A stretch of DNA of 64,000 nucleotides from UBA1926 sp002337215 (GTDB lineage: Bacteria > Planctomycetota > Phycisphaerae > Phycisphaerales > UBA1924), in contig CAXBAF010000019.1 of the NCBI GenBank assembly GCA_963973795.1, positions 15,330 to 79,329 of the forward strand, written 5' to 3'. The notes under the pieces were generated by a model. It saw nothing but the letters and a program-made list of their open reading frames with translations, was not told where the DNA came from and made no database searches. Positions 44,486 to 53,162 of the stretch are shown piece by piece. A program made the translations under genes and the position numbers. Position 1 is the stretch's first letter; each line of letters opens with the position of its first letter.

Positions 44486-46748
44486 CCCGCGGCAACTCCG
44501 GCCCGGCGAGCTGTGCCGGCTGCTGAACTCCACCCCGCTGGGCGAGGTGATCAGCGAGCGGCAGCTGCACCGGCATCGCACGCGCGCGGGGTTCCGCGTC
44601 GCGGCCGACGGGGACACGGCCCGCGTGGACCTGTTCCGGTACGTCGCGTGGCTCGCGTCAACGCGCCATGAACCGAAATCCGACCCGGCCGAGGCCGAGG
44701 ACTACGAGGCGTACCGCGATCGCAAGGCCCGCGAGGCCCGCGCGATGTCGCTCTCGGGACGTGACATCGGTGACTTGCCGGAGGTCGACGATGCCGCACG
44801 GAAGGACCGGGCTCGCGGCGACTTCCGATTTTTCTGTGAAGCGTACTTCCCCCAGACGTTCCACCTGCGTTGGTCGGCCGACCATCTGAAGGTCATCGCC
44901 AAGATCGAGCAGGCGGTGCTCGAAGGCGGGCTGTTCGCGATGGCGATGCCGCGCGGATCTGGAAAGACCAGCCTCTGCGAGATCGCCTGCCTCTGGGCGA
45001 TGCTCTTCGGGCACCGCGGGTTCGTCGCGCTGATCGGCTCCGACGAGGAGCACGCGGCCGACATGCTCGACTCGATAAAGGCCGAGCTGGAGAACAGCGA
45101 CGTGCTCGCGGCCGACTTCCCCGAGGTCTGCCACCCGATCCGATCGCTCGAGGGCATCACGCAGCGGGCGGCCGGCCAGCTCTACCAGGGCAAACAGACG
45201 CACATCGGCTGGACTGCGAAGGAGATCGTGCTACCGACGATTGATGGCTCGGCGGCGTCGGGGGCGATCATCCGGGTTGCCGGGATCACCGGGCGGATCC
45301 GTGGCATGAAGTTCAAGCGAGCAGACGGCCAAAGCGTTCGGCCGTCGCTCGTGCTGATCGACGACCCCCAGACCGACGAGAGCGCACGAAGCCCATCGCA
45401 GTGTGCGAACCGCGAGCGTGTGCTCGCCGGCGCGGTGCTTGGGCTTGCGGGCCCGGGCGAGAAGATCGCAGGGCTGATGACGGTGACGGTCGTGCGCCCC
45501 GATGACCTGGCCGACCGATTGCTCGATCGGGACAAGCACCCACAGTGGCAGGGTGAGCGGACCAAGATGATGTACTCCCTCCCGAGCGACGAGGCGCTCT
45601 GGGCGAAGTACGCGGAGATCAGAGCAGACGGACTTCGGAACGATCGTGGGCTGAAAGCCGCGACGGCTTTCTACAAGCGAAACCGCAAGGCCATGGATGC
45701 AGGCGCGGAGATCGCCTGGCCCGAGCGGTACAACCACGACGAACTCAGCGCGATCCAGCACGCGATGAACCTGCGCCTCCAGAACGAAGCGGCATTCTTC
45801 GCTGAGTACCAGAACGAGCCGCTGCCCGAGATCGAGGCCGACGACGATCTTCTGACCGTGGATCAGATCGCGTCGAAACTCAGCGGAATTGCCCGGGGCC
45901 AGGTGCCGCTCGGCTGCTCACACCTGACGATGTTCGTGGACGTGCAGGGCAAGGCGCTGTTCTGGCTGGTTGCGGCGTGGGAGGACGACTTCACGGGTCA
46001 TGTGATCGACTATGGGACCGAACCCGATCAGCAGGTGGACTACTTCACATTGCGGGACATCCGCAAGACGCTCGCGATGTCAACGCCCCGGGCCGGCGTC
46101 GAGGGCGCGATCTATGCGGGGCTTGAACGGCTGTGCGATCGGCTGCTCGGCCGAGAGTGGGAACGCGACGACGGCGCTGCGGTCCGCATCGACCGGTGCC
46201 TGATCGACGCCAACTGGGGCACTTCGACCGATGTGGTCTACCAGTTCTGCCGCCAGAGCCCGCACGCCACCCTCTTGCTACCAAGCCACGGCCGGTACGT
46301 CGGCGCCAGCAGCATCCCGTTCAGCGACTACAAACGGAAGCGCGGTGAGCGCATCGGTCTCAACTGGCGCGTGCCGATGGTGACCGGCAAGCGGGCCGTC
46401 CGGCATGTCGTGTTCGATACCAACTTCTGGAAGAGCTTCGTGCACGCCCGGCTGGCGGTCCCTATGGGTGACCCGGGATCGCTCGCGCTGTTCGGGAACA
46501 AGCCCGAGGCCCACCGCCTGCTCGCCGAACACCTGACCGCGGAGTACCGGGTCAAGACGGAGGGTCGCGGCCGCACGGTCGACGAATGGAAGCTCCGCGT
46601 GGCCGGGCTCGACAACCACTGGCTCGACTGCTTGGTTGGTTCCGCGGTCGCGGCGTCGATGCAGGGGGCGGTGCTCTTCGGCACAGATCTGAAGCCGACA
46701 TCGAAGCCACGCGTGCGACTGTCGGAGCTGAAGCGTCAGCATTCCTGA
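44469..46748 (+). CDS. Phage terminase large subunit (GpA family)
   Basis: A 759-residue protein from the GTG at 44469. The N-terminal 90 residues are an extra HTH-like domain (ISERQLHRHRTRAGFRVAADG) similar to the preceding small protein. The ATPase is at ~120-350, with Walker A AMPRGSGKTSLCE near residue 160 and LVLIDDPQTDES near 293. The nuclease has acidic positions in MFVDVQGKALFW near 488 and CLIDANWGTSTDVVYQFC near 577. C-terminal WKLRVAGLDNHWLDCLVG is GpA-like. The motor packages DNA into the head through the portal. Confidence 0.92.
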   Translation: MAVAIDPRQLRPGELCRLLNSTPLGEVISERQLHRHRTRAGFRVAADGDTARVDLFRYVAWLASTRHEPKSDPAEAEDYEAYRDRKAREARAMSLSGRDIGDLPEVDDAARKDRARGDFRFFCEAYFPQTFHLRWSADHLKVIAKIEQAVLEGGLFAMAMPRGSGKTSLCEIACLWAMLFGHRGFVALIGSDEEHAADMLDSIKAELENSDVLAADFPEVCHPIRSLEGITQRAAGQLYQGKQTHIGWTAKEIVLPTIDGSAASGAIIRVAGITGRIRGMKFKRADGQSVRPSLVLIDDPQTDESARSPSQCANRERVLAGAVLGLAGPGEKIAGLMTVTVVRPDDLADRLLDRDKHPQWQGERTKMMYSLPSDEALWAKYAEIRADGLRNDRGLKAATAFYKRNRKAMDAGAEIAWPERYNHDELSAIQHAMNLRLQNEAAFFAEYQNEPLPEIEADDDLLTVDQIASKLSGIARGQVPLGCSHLTMFVDVQGKALFWLVAAWEDDFTGHVIDYGTEPDQQVDYFTLRDIRKTLAMSTPRAGVEGAIYAGLERLCDRLLGREWERDDGAAVRIDRCLIDANWGTSTDVVYQFCRQSPHATLLLPSHGRYVGASSIPFSDYKRKRGERIGLNWRVPMVTGKRAVRHVVFDTNFWKSFVHARLAVPMGDPGSLALFGNKPEAHRLLAEHLTAEYRVKTEGRGRTVDEWKLRVAGLDNHWLDCLVGSAVAASMQGAVLFGTDLKPTSKPRVRLSELKRQHS

Positions 46749-46809
46749 ACTTCCGCGCGACTATGTCCGCCACTTCTTCGACCAACCGCGTAGTCGGTAG
46801 GTGATGGCC

Positions 46810-46827
46810 CGCTCCATCGATGGAGCG
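46810..46827. repeat. Perfect 18-base palindrome between terminase and gpW-like gene
   Basis: CGCTCCATCGATGGAGCG is a perfect inverted repeat with no loop. It lies in the 116-base gap between the terminase stop and the gpW-like start, the only sizeable gap within the structural genes. A repressor/activator site or a packaging-related site is possible. Confidence 0.7.
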
Positions 46828-46864
46828 TGCGACACATTTTCGACCTCGCGCAGATATAGACACC

Positions 46865-47110
46865 GTGGCAGACACCGATTCCAACACACCCGATCTCGAT
46901 GACGCGATCGCCGAGAACGCCGCCGGGCCGGCCAAGGCCATGGTGGATGGGCAGTCGGTCGAGCAGCATTCGCTGAAGGACCAGATCGAGGCCGACCGGT
47001 ACCTCGCGAGCAAGCGGGCGAGCCGTGGCCGTGGCCTTGGTGGTCGGCTCGTCAAGCTGACGCCGCCCGGGACAGTTGACGGTCTGGGCAATGACGGGGG
47101 TGCGGCCTGA
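46865..47110 (+). CDS. Small head protein (gpW-like position)
   Basis: An 81-residue protein from the GTG at 46865; an ATG at 46820 is in frame. AGPAKAMVDGQSVEQHSLKDQIEADRYLASKRA is a basic helical element, in the place held by gpW-type head-completion proteins between terminase and portal in lambda-like phages. The stop overlaps the portal ATG as TGATG. No firm family evidence beyond position and size. Confidence 0.55.
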   Translation: MADTDSNTPDLDDAIAENAAGPAKAMVDGQSVEQHSLKDQIEADRYLASKRASRGRGLGGRLVKLTPPGTVDGLGNDGGAA

Positions 47111-48600
47111 TGCTGGGCGGTCTGCTCGGTAAATCGAAGCGGGCCTCAAAGGCCGTAGCGACCACGACGCGGGCCGTGCGGGCAAGGTTCGACTCGGCCC
47201 AGACGACCCCGGACAACCGGCGTCACTGGGCCGCTGCGGACGGGCTGGCGCCAAACGCCGCGGTCAGCCCTGAGGTGCGCCGGATCCTCCGCAACCGCGC
47301 CCGGTACGAGGTCGCCAACAACAGCTACGCCAAGGGCATCGTGCTCACGCTCGCCAACGACACGGTGGGCACGGGGCCGCGGCTCCAGATGCTCACCGAC
47401 GACCCGACGGCCAACGCCCGCGTCGAGGACGCGTTCAGCGAGTGGGCCGCCGCGGTCGACCTCGCCGGGCTGCTCCGCACGATGCGGATGGGCAGAGCGG
47501 AGTCGGGCGAGTGCTTCTGCATGCTGACCAGCAGCCCGCGCATCGACCACGCTGTGAAGCTCGACCCGCGGCTGATTGAGCCGGACCAGGTGACCAGCCC
47601 GCTCGTGCGGACCGGGCGTGCCGGTATGGACAACATCGACGGCGTGGTGCTCGACGCGACGGGTCACCCGGCCGGGTACTACGTGCTGCGTCGCCATCCG
47701 GGCGACACGGCCTCTTGGACGCGCGGCCGCAATGGCCCGTTCGAGTTCGACACGGTGCCCGCGGGTTCGATGATCCACTACTTCCGCGCCGACCGTCCGG
47801 GCCAGCGCCGCGGGATCCCCGACATCACGCCGGCGCTGCCCCTGTTCGCGCAGTTGCGCCGGTACACGCTCGCGGTGATCGCCGCGGCGGAGACCGCCGC
47901 CGACTTCGCGGCGGTGCTCTACACCGACGCGCCGGCGAACGGTGAGGCGGACCCACTTGAGCCCATGGACATGGTCGGACTCGAGAAGCGGCTGGCGACC
48001 GTGCTCCCCGGCGGCTGGAAGCTCGGGCAGATCCACGCCGAGCAGCCGGCCACGACGTACGCGGAGTTCAAGCGGGAGATCCTCAACGAGATCGCCCGGT
48101 GTCTGAGCATGCCGTTCAACGTCGCTGCGGGGAACAGCTCGGGGTACAACTACGCCTCGGGCCGGCTGGACCACCAGACGTACTTCAAGAGCATCCGTGT
48201 CGAGCAGCACCAGATGCAAGTCTCGGTGCTCGACCGGATCCTCGCGGCGTGGTTCGCCGAGGCGGCTCTGGTCGAGGGGTTGCTGCCGCAGCAGTTGCGA
48301 GCGCGCAACGCCGTCACACCGCACGCCTGGTTCTGGGATGGCGTCGAGCATGTCGACCCTGCCAAGGAAGCCAACGCGCAGGCGACGCGGCTTGCTAATC
48401 ACACGACAACGCTCGCCGCCGAGTACGCACGGCAGGGTCGGGACTGGGAAGACGAGCTGCGGCAGCGCGCCAAGGAGGCGGCGCTGATGCGTGAGCTTGG
48501 TCTCGGGGCGGCGGACGCTGCGCCCACCTCTCCCCACACACCAACAGACGACACCGAAGAGCAGGACGCGCTCGACGAGCGCCGCAAGGAGGCCGCATGA
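47110..48600 (+). CDS. Portal protein (lambda-type)
   Basis: A 496-residue protein. Marks are the start RRHWAAADGLAPNAAVSPEVRRILRNRARYEVANNSYAKGIVLTLANDTVGTGPRLQML, the FHYFRADRPGQRRGIPDI-like stretch (IHYFRADRPGQRRGIPDITP) and MPFNVAAGNSSGYNYASGRLDHQTYF in the C-terminal half. This is the lambda gpB-type portal pattern. The dodecameric portal ring docks the terminase and is the DNA entry and exit. The C-terminal 30 residues are acidic and Thr/Asp-rich. Four-base overlap with the capsid fusion gene. Confidence 0.93.
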   Translation: MLGGLLGKSKRASKAVATTTRAVRARFDSAQTTPDNRRHWAAADGLAPNAAVSPEVRRILRNRARYEVANNSYAKGIVLTLANDTVGTGPRLQMLTDDPTANARVEDAFSEWAAAVDLAGLLRTMRMGRAESGECFCMLTSSPRIDHAVKLDPRLIEPDQVTSPLVRTGRAGMDNIDGVVLDATGHPAGYYVLRRHPGDTASWTRGRNGPFEFDTVPAGSMIHYFRADRPGQRRGIPDITPALPLFAQLRRYTLAVIAAAETAADFAAVLYTDAPANGEADPLEPMDMVGLEKRLATVLPGGWKLGQIHAEQPATTYAEFKREILNEIARCLSMPFNVAAGNSSGYNYASGRLDHQTYFKSIRVEQHQMQVSVLDRILAAWFAEAALVEGLLPQQLRARNAVTPHAWFWDGVEHVDPAKEANAQATRLANHTTTLAAEYARQGRDWEDELRQRAKEAALMRELGLGAADAAPTSPHTPTDDTEEQDALDERRKEAA

Positions 48601-50594
48601 TCGCTGTGAATCCCAACCTGAAGACCGCGACCAACGCGATGTTCATCGCTGCCGCGGCGGACGACACGCTACGCGACGACCAGAAGTCCGTGGCGTTGAC
48701 CGCTCGAGCCGAGATTGATCTTGCGGCCGCGGCCGAGGCTGACGATACGGCACCGCTGCCGCGGTTCCGGATGGTGGCGTACACCGGCGAGGCGATGCGC
48801 CTCGCGGGCTGGCGGCACCCGGTCGTGATCGATCTCGCGGGGCTGTCGGTCCCGTCGCAGAACCGACCGATCCGCTTCGGGCACGATGCCCAGGCCGGCG
48901 TCGGACACACCGACGCGATCGGTGTGGATGCCGGGCAGCTCATCGCCGCGGGCGTGATCAGCCGCGACACGGCCGCGGCCAAGGAGGTCGTGGCGTCGAG
49001 CCGGAACGGCTTCCCGTGGCAGGCGTCCGTCGGCGCATCGGTGGACGAGTTCGAGTTCGTCCGCCCGAACCAGTCCGTGACCGTCAACGGCCGAGAGTTC
49101 ACCGGGCCGGTGAATGTCGTCCGGCGTTCGACCCTGGGCGAGATCAGCTTCGTGGACCTCGGGGCAGATGGCCGGACCAGCGCGACGATCGCGGCGTCGG
49201 CTGGCGGTGATGCAGACGATGGTGGCGGCGAGACTGCGCCCACAACCGAACCCAACCAGATCGACCCCGGTCGTGACGTCGTCGCCGAGATGCGGGCCCA
49301 GGCCGCGGCCGAGACCGACCGGATTTCTGCGATCCGACGGATCTGCTCAGGCGAACACCGGTCGCTCGAAGCGCAGGCGATCCGCGAGGGCTGGGACGCG
49401 ACACGCTGCGAGCTCGAGGTGCTGCGCGCGAGCCGCCCGAAGGCCCCGGCCGCGCATGTCCCCACGAATCTCGTGAACGACAGCGTGCTCCAGGCCGCGT
49501 GCATGCTCAGCGGCCGGATCCAGCAGCCCGAGCGATTCTGCGATGAGCAGGATCTCGACGCCGCAAGCAAGCGGTTCGGGCAGACGCTCGGCCTCCAGGA
49601 ACTCCTGCTGGAAGCGGCATGGGCCAACGGCTACTCGGGGCGGACGTTCCGCGACTGGTCCGCGGTGATGGACGCGGCGTTCGGTCGCGGCATCGAAGCC
49701 GCCGGCTCGACGGTGAGCATCGGCGGCATCCTCTCCAACGTCGCCAACAAGTTCCTCCTCGATGGCTTCAACAGCGTCGAGCGAACCTGGCGGAACATCG
49801 CCGCGCTCCGAAGCGTCACCGACTTCAAGACCGTCACCAGCTACCGGCTCACCGGCAACGACCAGTACGAGCGCGTCTCGCCCGGCGGCGAGATCAAGCA
49901 CGGCACGCTGGGCGAGGAGACGTACACCAATAAGGCGGACACCTATGCCCTGATGCTCGCGATCGACCGCACGGACATCATCAACGACGACCTCGGCGCG
50001 ATCACGACCGTGCCGCGCAAGCTCGGGGCGGGCTCGGGCAAGACGATCAACGACATCTTCTGGAAGACGTTCCTTGCGAACTCGGCCTTCTTCACCGCGG
50101 GCAATAACAACTTCATCTCGGGCGCGGACACGGCCCTCGGCATCGATGGGCTGACCAAGGCCGAGGTCACCTTCATGGATCAGGTCGATTCGGACGGCAA
50201 GCCGCTCGGGGTGATGCCCGCGATCCTGCTGGTGCCGACCTCGCTCTCGGCGGTAGGCAGCCAGCTCTTCAAGAGCATGGAGCTGCGCGATAACGGCTCG
50301 AGCGCGAAGTACCCCCTGAGCAATCCGCACCAGGGCAAGTTCCGCGTCGAAGTCAGCCGGTACCTCTCGAACGCGGCGTACACGGGCAACTCGTCGAAGG
50401 CGTGGTACCTGCTCGCCGGGGCCGAGGACCTGCCGGTCATCGAGGTCGCGTTCCTGAACGGGCAGGAGGCCCCGACGATCGAGACCGCCGAGCAGAGCTT
50501 CAACCGGCTCGGGATCCAGATGCGCGGGTACCACGACTTCGGCGTCGCGCTGCAGGATCCCCGCGGCGGCGTCAAGGCGAAGGGTGAGGCATGA
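48597..50594 (+). CDS. Prohead protease fused to major capsid protein
   Basis: A 665-residue single frame. N-terminal ~1-210 is a prohead-protease fold: His in IRFGHDAQAGVGHTDAIGV and the candidate catalytic Ser in FPWQASVGASVDEFEFV, followed by VVRRSTLGEISFVDLGADGRT. A linker with Asp/Gly-rich and charged helix (to ~290) is followed by an HK97-fold major capsid, marked by YERVSPGGEIKHGTLGEETYTNKADTYALMLAIDRTDIINDDLG and SNPHQGKFRVEVSRYL. It resembles Mu gpT-type capsids in its last half. Probably cleaves itself and scaffold during maturation. No separate scaffold gene is visible. Confidence 0.85.
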   Translation: MIAVNPNLKTATNAMFIAAAADDTLRDDQKSVALTARAEIDLAAAAEADDTAPLPRFRMVAYTGEAMRLAGWRHPVVIDLAGLSVPSQNRPIRFGHDAQAGVGHTDAIGVDAGQLIAAGVISRDTAAAKEVVASSRNGFPWQASVGASVDEFEFVRPNQSVTVNGREFTGPVNVVRRSTLGEISFVDLGADGRTSATIAASAGGDADDGGGETAPTTEPNQIDPGRDVVAEMRAQAAAETDRISAIRRICSGEHRSLEAQAIREGWDATRCELEVLRASRPKAPAAHVPTNLVNDSVLQAACMLSGRIQQPERFCDEQDLDAASKRFGQTLGLQELLLEAAWANGYSGRTFRDWSAVMDAAFGRGIEAAGSTVSIGGILSNVANKFLLDGFNSVERTWRNIAALRSVTDFKTVTSYRLTGNDQYERVSPGGEIKHGTLGEETYTNKADTYALMLAIDRTDIINDDLGAITTVPRKLGAGSGKTINDIFWKTFLANSAFFTAGNNNFISGADTALGIDGLTKAEVTFMDQVDSDGKPLGVMPAILLVPTSLSAVGSQLFKSMELRDNGSSAKYPLSNPHQGKFRVEVSRYLSNAAYTGNSSKAWYLLAGAEDLPVIEVAFLNGQEAPTIETAEQSFNRLGIQMRGYHDFGVALQDPRGGVKAKGEA

Positions 50595-51076
50595 GTCAGT
50601 TCGGCGGCGGGAAGTCGCCGGGCGATGGGGTGAACGAATCACCCGGCGGCGACATCGGCGACGGGTTCCTCGACACCCGGTTCGACACGCTGTTCACCGA
50701 GACGACGGACGGCACCGACACGACAGATGACAACGAGCCAGAAGGAGACGGCATGGCAACGTTCATTCAGGATGGAGACGCGGTTGACTACAGCCCTTCG
50801 GCGGATGTGGCGGCTGGCGAGGTGGTGGTGCAGGGCGATCTGGTCGGCGTGGCTAAGACGCCCATCGCGACCGGCACGCTCGGCTCGCTGGCGACGCGCG
50901 GCGTGTTCGACTTTGCCAAGGCCGCGGGCGGAGCAATTTCCGCCGGGGCGGTCCTGTACTGGGACAGCTCGAACGGCGTCGCGACGACCACGGCCAGCGG
51001 GAACAAGCGGATCGGGAAAGCCGTGGCTGCTGCGGCGGCCGCGGACACCACGGTGCGTGGGCTGCTTGCGCCCTGA
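50591..51076 (+). CDS. DUF2190 protein (probable capsid decoration/cement protein)
   Basis: A 161-residue frame. Residues 55-161, from MATFIQDGDAVDYSPSADVA, are a DUF2190 domain, a small capsid-associated protein. The first 54 residues are Gly/Asp/Thr-rich and poorly ordered. A perfect AAGGAGACGGC site precedes the internal ATG at 50753, so translation may start there as well as at the ATGA-coupled start at 50591. Follows the capsid gene, as cement proteins do. Confidence 0.75.
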   Translation: MSQFGGGKSPGDGVNESPGGDIGDGFLDTRFDTLFTETTDGTDTTDDNEPEGDGMATFIQDGDAVDYSPSADVAAGEVVVQGDLVGVAKTPIATGTLGSLATRGVFDFAKAAGGAISAGAVLYWDSSNGVATTTASGNKRIGKAVAAAAAADTTVRGLLAP

Positions 51077-51103
51077 CCCGGATCCGGATGAGGAGGACCC
51101 GTC

Positions 51104-51487
51104 GTGGGCGACCTGCTGGCCAAGGGATCGGAGATGCTCGACCGCACGCGGCGGGCGCACCTGTCGCGCACGGTGATCTACCGCCGGGGCGCCGAAAGCG
51201 TGGAGATCGAAGCCACGGTCGGCTCGACGGCGTTCGACCGCACCGACGAGTACGGCGTGGTCCACCGCATCGAGTCTCGGGACTACCTCGTCGCTGCGGC
51301 GGATCTGTTGCTCGGCAGCGAGCAGGTGACCCCCAAGGCCGGCGACCGCATCACGGAGACCGGCGACACCCGCGTGCACGAGTACGAGGTCATGTCGCCG
51401 GGTGATGAACCCGCGTGGCGGTACAGCGACCCGCAGCGACGCACGCTTCGGGTCCACACCAAGTTCGTTCGGACGGGAGCGGCGTGA
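51104..51487 (+). CDS. Head-tail connector-type protein
   Basis: A 127-residue protein from a GTG (VGDLLAKGSEMLDRT...). Beta-rich, with HLSRTVIYRRGAESVEIEATVGSTAF, SRDYLVAAADLLLGSEQ and a WRYSDPQRRTLRVHTKFV end, matching the size and position of head-tail completion (connector) proteins between capsid and tail genes. No catalytic site. The stop overlaps the next start as GTGA. Confidence 0.62.
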   Translation: MGDLLAKGSEMLDRTRRAHLSRTVIYRRGAESVEIEATVGSTAFDRTDEYGVVHRIESRDYLVAAADLLLGSEQVTPKAGDRITETGDTRVHEYEVMSPGDEPAWRYSDPQRRTLRVHTKFVRTGAA

Positions 51488-51759
51488 GCAACGGAAGCAC
51501 CACTGGCAACGGGAACGGCAACGGTAACGGTCGCATGCGATGGGCGGGGCTTGCTCTCACCGCCGGGCTCGCGGTCGCGGCCCTCATCGTCCAGTGGGGC
51601 GTGGTCACCACCAAGCTCGACCAGGTCGAGAAGCGGCTTGACGAGTTCATCGCGGAGGCAAGCCAGCTCCGCAGCGAGTACCGCGACATGGAGCGCCGCG
51701 TCGCGTTCCTCGAGGGACGCGAGAGCGTCTCGTCACACTCTGAAAGGACCGACCCATGA
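51484..51759 (+). CDS. Small membrane protein with coiled coil (phage)
   Basis: A 91-residue protein from the GTG at 51484. The N terminus is Asn/Gly-rich (NGSTTGNGNGNGNG), followed by one membrane segment (MRWAGLALTAGLAVAALIVQW) and a coiled coil (KLDQVEKRLDEFIAEASQLRSEYRDMERRVAFLEG). The topology is like a small holin or XhlA-type protein, the only lysis-like candidate in the prophage. A structural or assembly role is equally possible. ATGA-coupled to the tail terminator-like gene. Confidence 0.6.
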   Translation: MSNGSTTGNGNGNGNGRMRWAGLALTAGLAVAALIVQWGVVTTKLDQVEKRLDEFIAEASQLRSEYRDMERRVAFLEGRESVSSHSERTDP

Positions 51760-52184
51760 GCGTGATCGTGGAGATCGCGGACGCCGTCGCGGCGGCGATC
51801 AACGACGGGACGTACGCCGAGCCAGTCACCGCCGAGCGGGCGTACCGGCCGTCGTTCGACCTCGAAGAACTCGGCGAGCTGAAGGTAACGGTGGTCCCGC
51901 GATCTGTGACCACCGCGAACCTCGCCCGCCAGCAGAGCCAGGTCGACTGCACGGTCGACGTCGGGCTCCAGCAGCGTGTGGACGCGGGCGATGACGCCCG
52001 GCTCGATGCGCTGCTCGACCTCGCCGAGGAGATCGGCGACCAGCTCCGGCACAGGCGGCTGGCGGCCTACCCGCAGGCCGCGTGGGTGAGCATCGAACAC
52101 GAGCCCGTCGTCGCGGCCGAGCACCTCGATGAGCGATCGACGCTGACGACTGTGATGAGCGTGACCTACAGGGTCAGGAGGTAA
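51756..52184 (+). CDS. Tail terminator-like protein
   Basis: A 142-residue protein. It has VEIADAVAAAINDGTY at the N terminus, a region rich in LDALLDLAEEIGDQL, and a C-terminal beta strand (TVMSVTYRVRR). The size and position between connector and tube gene fit tail-terminator proteins (lambda gpU-like). The assignment is positional. Starts with ATGA overlap; the stop is three bases before the tube gene. Confidence 0.6.
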   Translation: MSVIVEIADAVAAAINDGTYAEPVTAERAYRPSFDLEELGELKVTVVPRSVTTANLARQQSQVDCTVDVGLQQRVDAGDDARLDALLDLAEEIGDQLRHRRLAAYPQAAWVSIEHEPVVAAEHLDERSTLTTVMSVTYRVRR

Positions 52185-52187
52185 CCG

Positions 52188-52625
52188 ATGGCGATCCGAC
52201 TCGGCATGGAGGCCGTGCTCAACTACAAGACCGGCGGCCAGGACGGGGCCGGGTCGTGGGTCGAGCTGGCGAACGTCCGCGACGTGACGCTCTCGCTCGA
52301 AGCGGGCGAGGCGGACGTCACGACCCGGGCCAACAGCGGCTGGCGCGCGGTCGTGGCGACGCTCAAGGAAGCGAGCGTCGAGTTCGAGATGGTGTGGGAC
52401 ACCGCCGACGCCGGCTTCGGCGCGGTGAAGGACGCCTACCTCAACAACGCGCCGATCGGCATGCAGATCCTCGACGGATCGAGTTCCGGCGCGGGCGAGG
52501 GGCTGCAGGCCGACTTCATGATCACGAGCTTCAGTCGCTCCGAGTCGCTCGAGGAGGCGATCACGGTATCGGTGACGGCCAAGGTGACGTACTCGGACAC
52601 GCCGCCCAGCTGGATCGGAGGCTGA
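52188..52625 (+). CDS. Major tail tube protein
   Basis: A 145-residue beta-rich protein. VELANVRDVTLSLEAGEADVTTRANSGWRAVVATLKEASVEFEMVWDT is the pattern of the TP901-1-type tail tube protein, with the characteristic long strands and the SRSESLEEAITVSVTAKVTY end. Hexamer rings of this protein stack to form the tail tube around the tape measure protein. Immediately followed by the tail chaperone gene. Confidence 0.82.
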   Translation: MAIRLGMEAVLNYKTGGQDGAGSWVELANVRDVTLSLEAGEADVTTRANSGWRAVVATLKEASVEFEMVWDTADAGFGAVKDAYLNNAPIGMQILDGSSSGAGEGLQADFMITSFSRSESLEEAITVSVTAKVTYSDTPPSWIGG

Positions 52626-52628
52626 CCC

Positions 52629-53162
52629 ATGAAGACCTTCACCGACAACGCCGGCCGCGACTGGGTGATCGAGATCAACGTCTCGTCGCTCAAGCGCGTC
52701 AAGGGGCTCTCCGGCACGGATCTGATCGCACTCGCCGTGTCGATGGACACCAGCGTCGCCGAGCGGCTCGCGTCCGACCCGATCCTGCTGTGCGACGTGC
52801 TCTACGCGGTCTGCAAGCCGCAGGCCGACGAACGCGGCGTCAGCGACGAGGAGTTCGGCCGCGCGATGGCCGGCGACGCGATCGAGTCGGCCACGGTCGC
52901 GCTGTTGGAGGACATCGTGGGTTTCTGCCCGAGCCCGAGGGACCGGGCCGCCCTCGGGCGTGTGCTGACCGCGATGCGGGACGCCCGCGACAAGGCCCGC
53001 GATCTCGTGGACAAGAACCTCGATCGGATGATCGAGGGCGGGGAGATCGATCGGATCGTGACCGACGCGATGACGGAAGCGGAGACGCAGTTGGATCGGG
53101 TGACGTCTGGCGACTCATCGACCAGTGTGCCGGCGTCGCCGGGGTCGATCCGCGCCCCCTGA
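52629..53162 (+). CDS. Tail assembly chaperone (gpG-like)
   Basis: A 177-residue protein: FTDNAGRDWVIEINVSSLKRVKGLSG, DPILLCDVLYAVCKPQADERGVSDEEFGRAMAGDAIESATVALLEDIVGF. Found between tube and tape-measure genes, the place of lambda gpG and gpGT. A second frame (-1) continues through and beyond its end and codes for the T-like part, so a programmed frameshift is likely. It probably holds the tape measure protein during tail assembly. Confidence 0.8.
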   Translation: MKTFTDNAGRDWVIEINVSSLKRVKGLSGTDLIALAVSMDTSVAERLASDPILLCDVLYAVCKPQADERGVSDEEFGRAMAGDAIESATVALLEDIVGFCPSPRDRAALGRVLTAMRDARDKARDLVDKNLDRMIEGGEIDRIVTDAMTEAETQLDRVTSGDSSTSVPASPGSIRAP

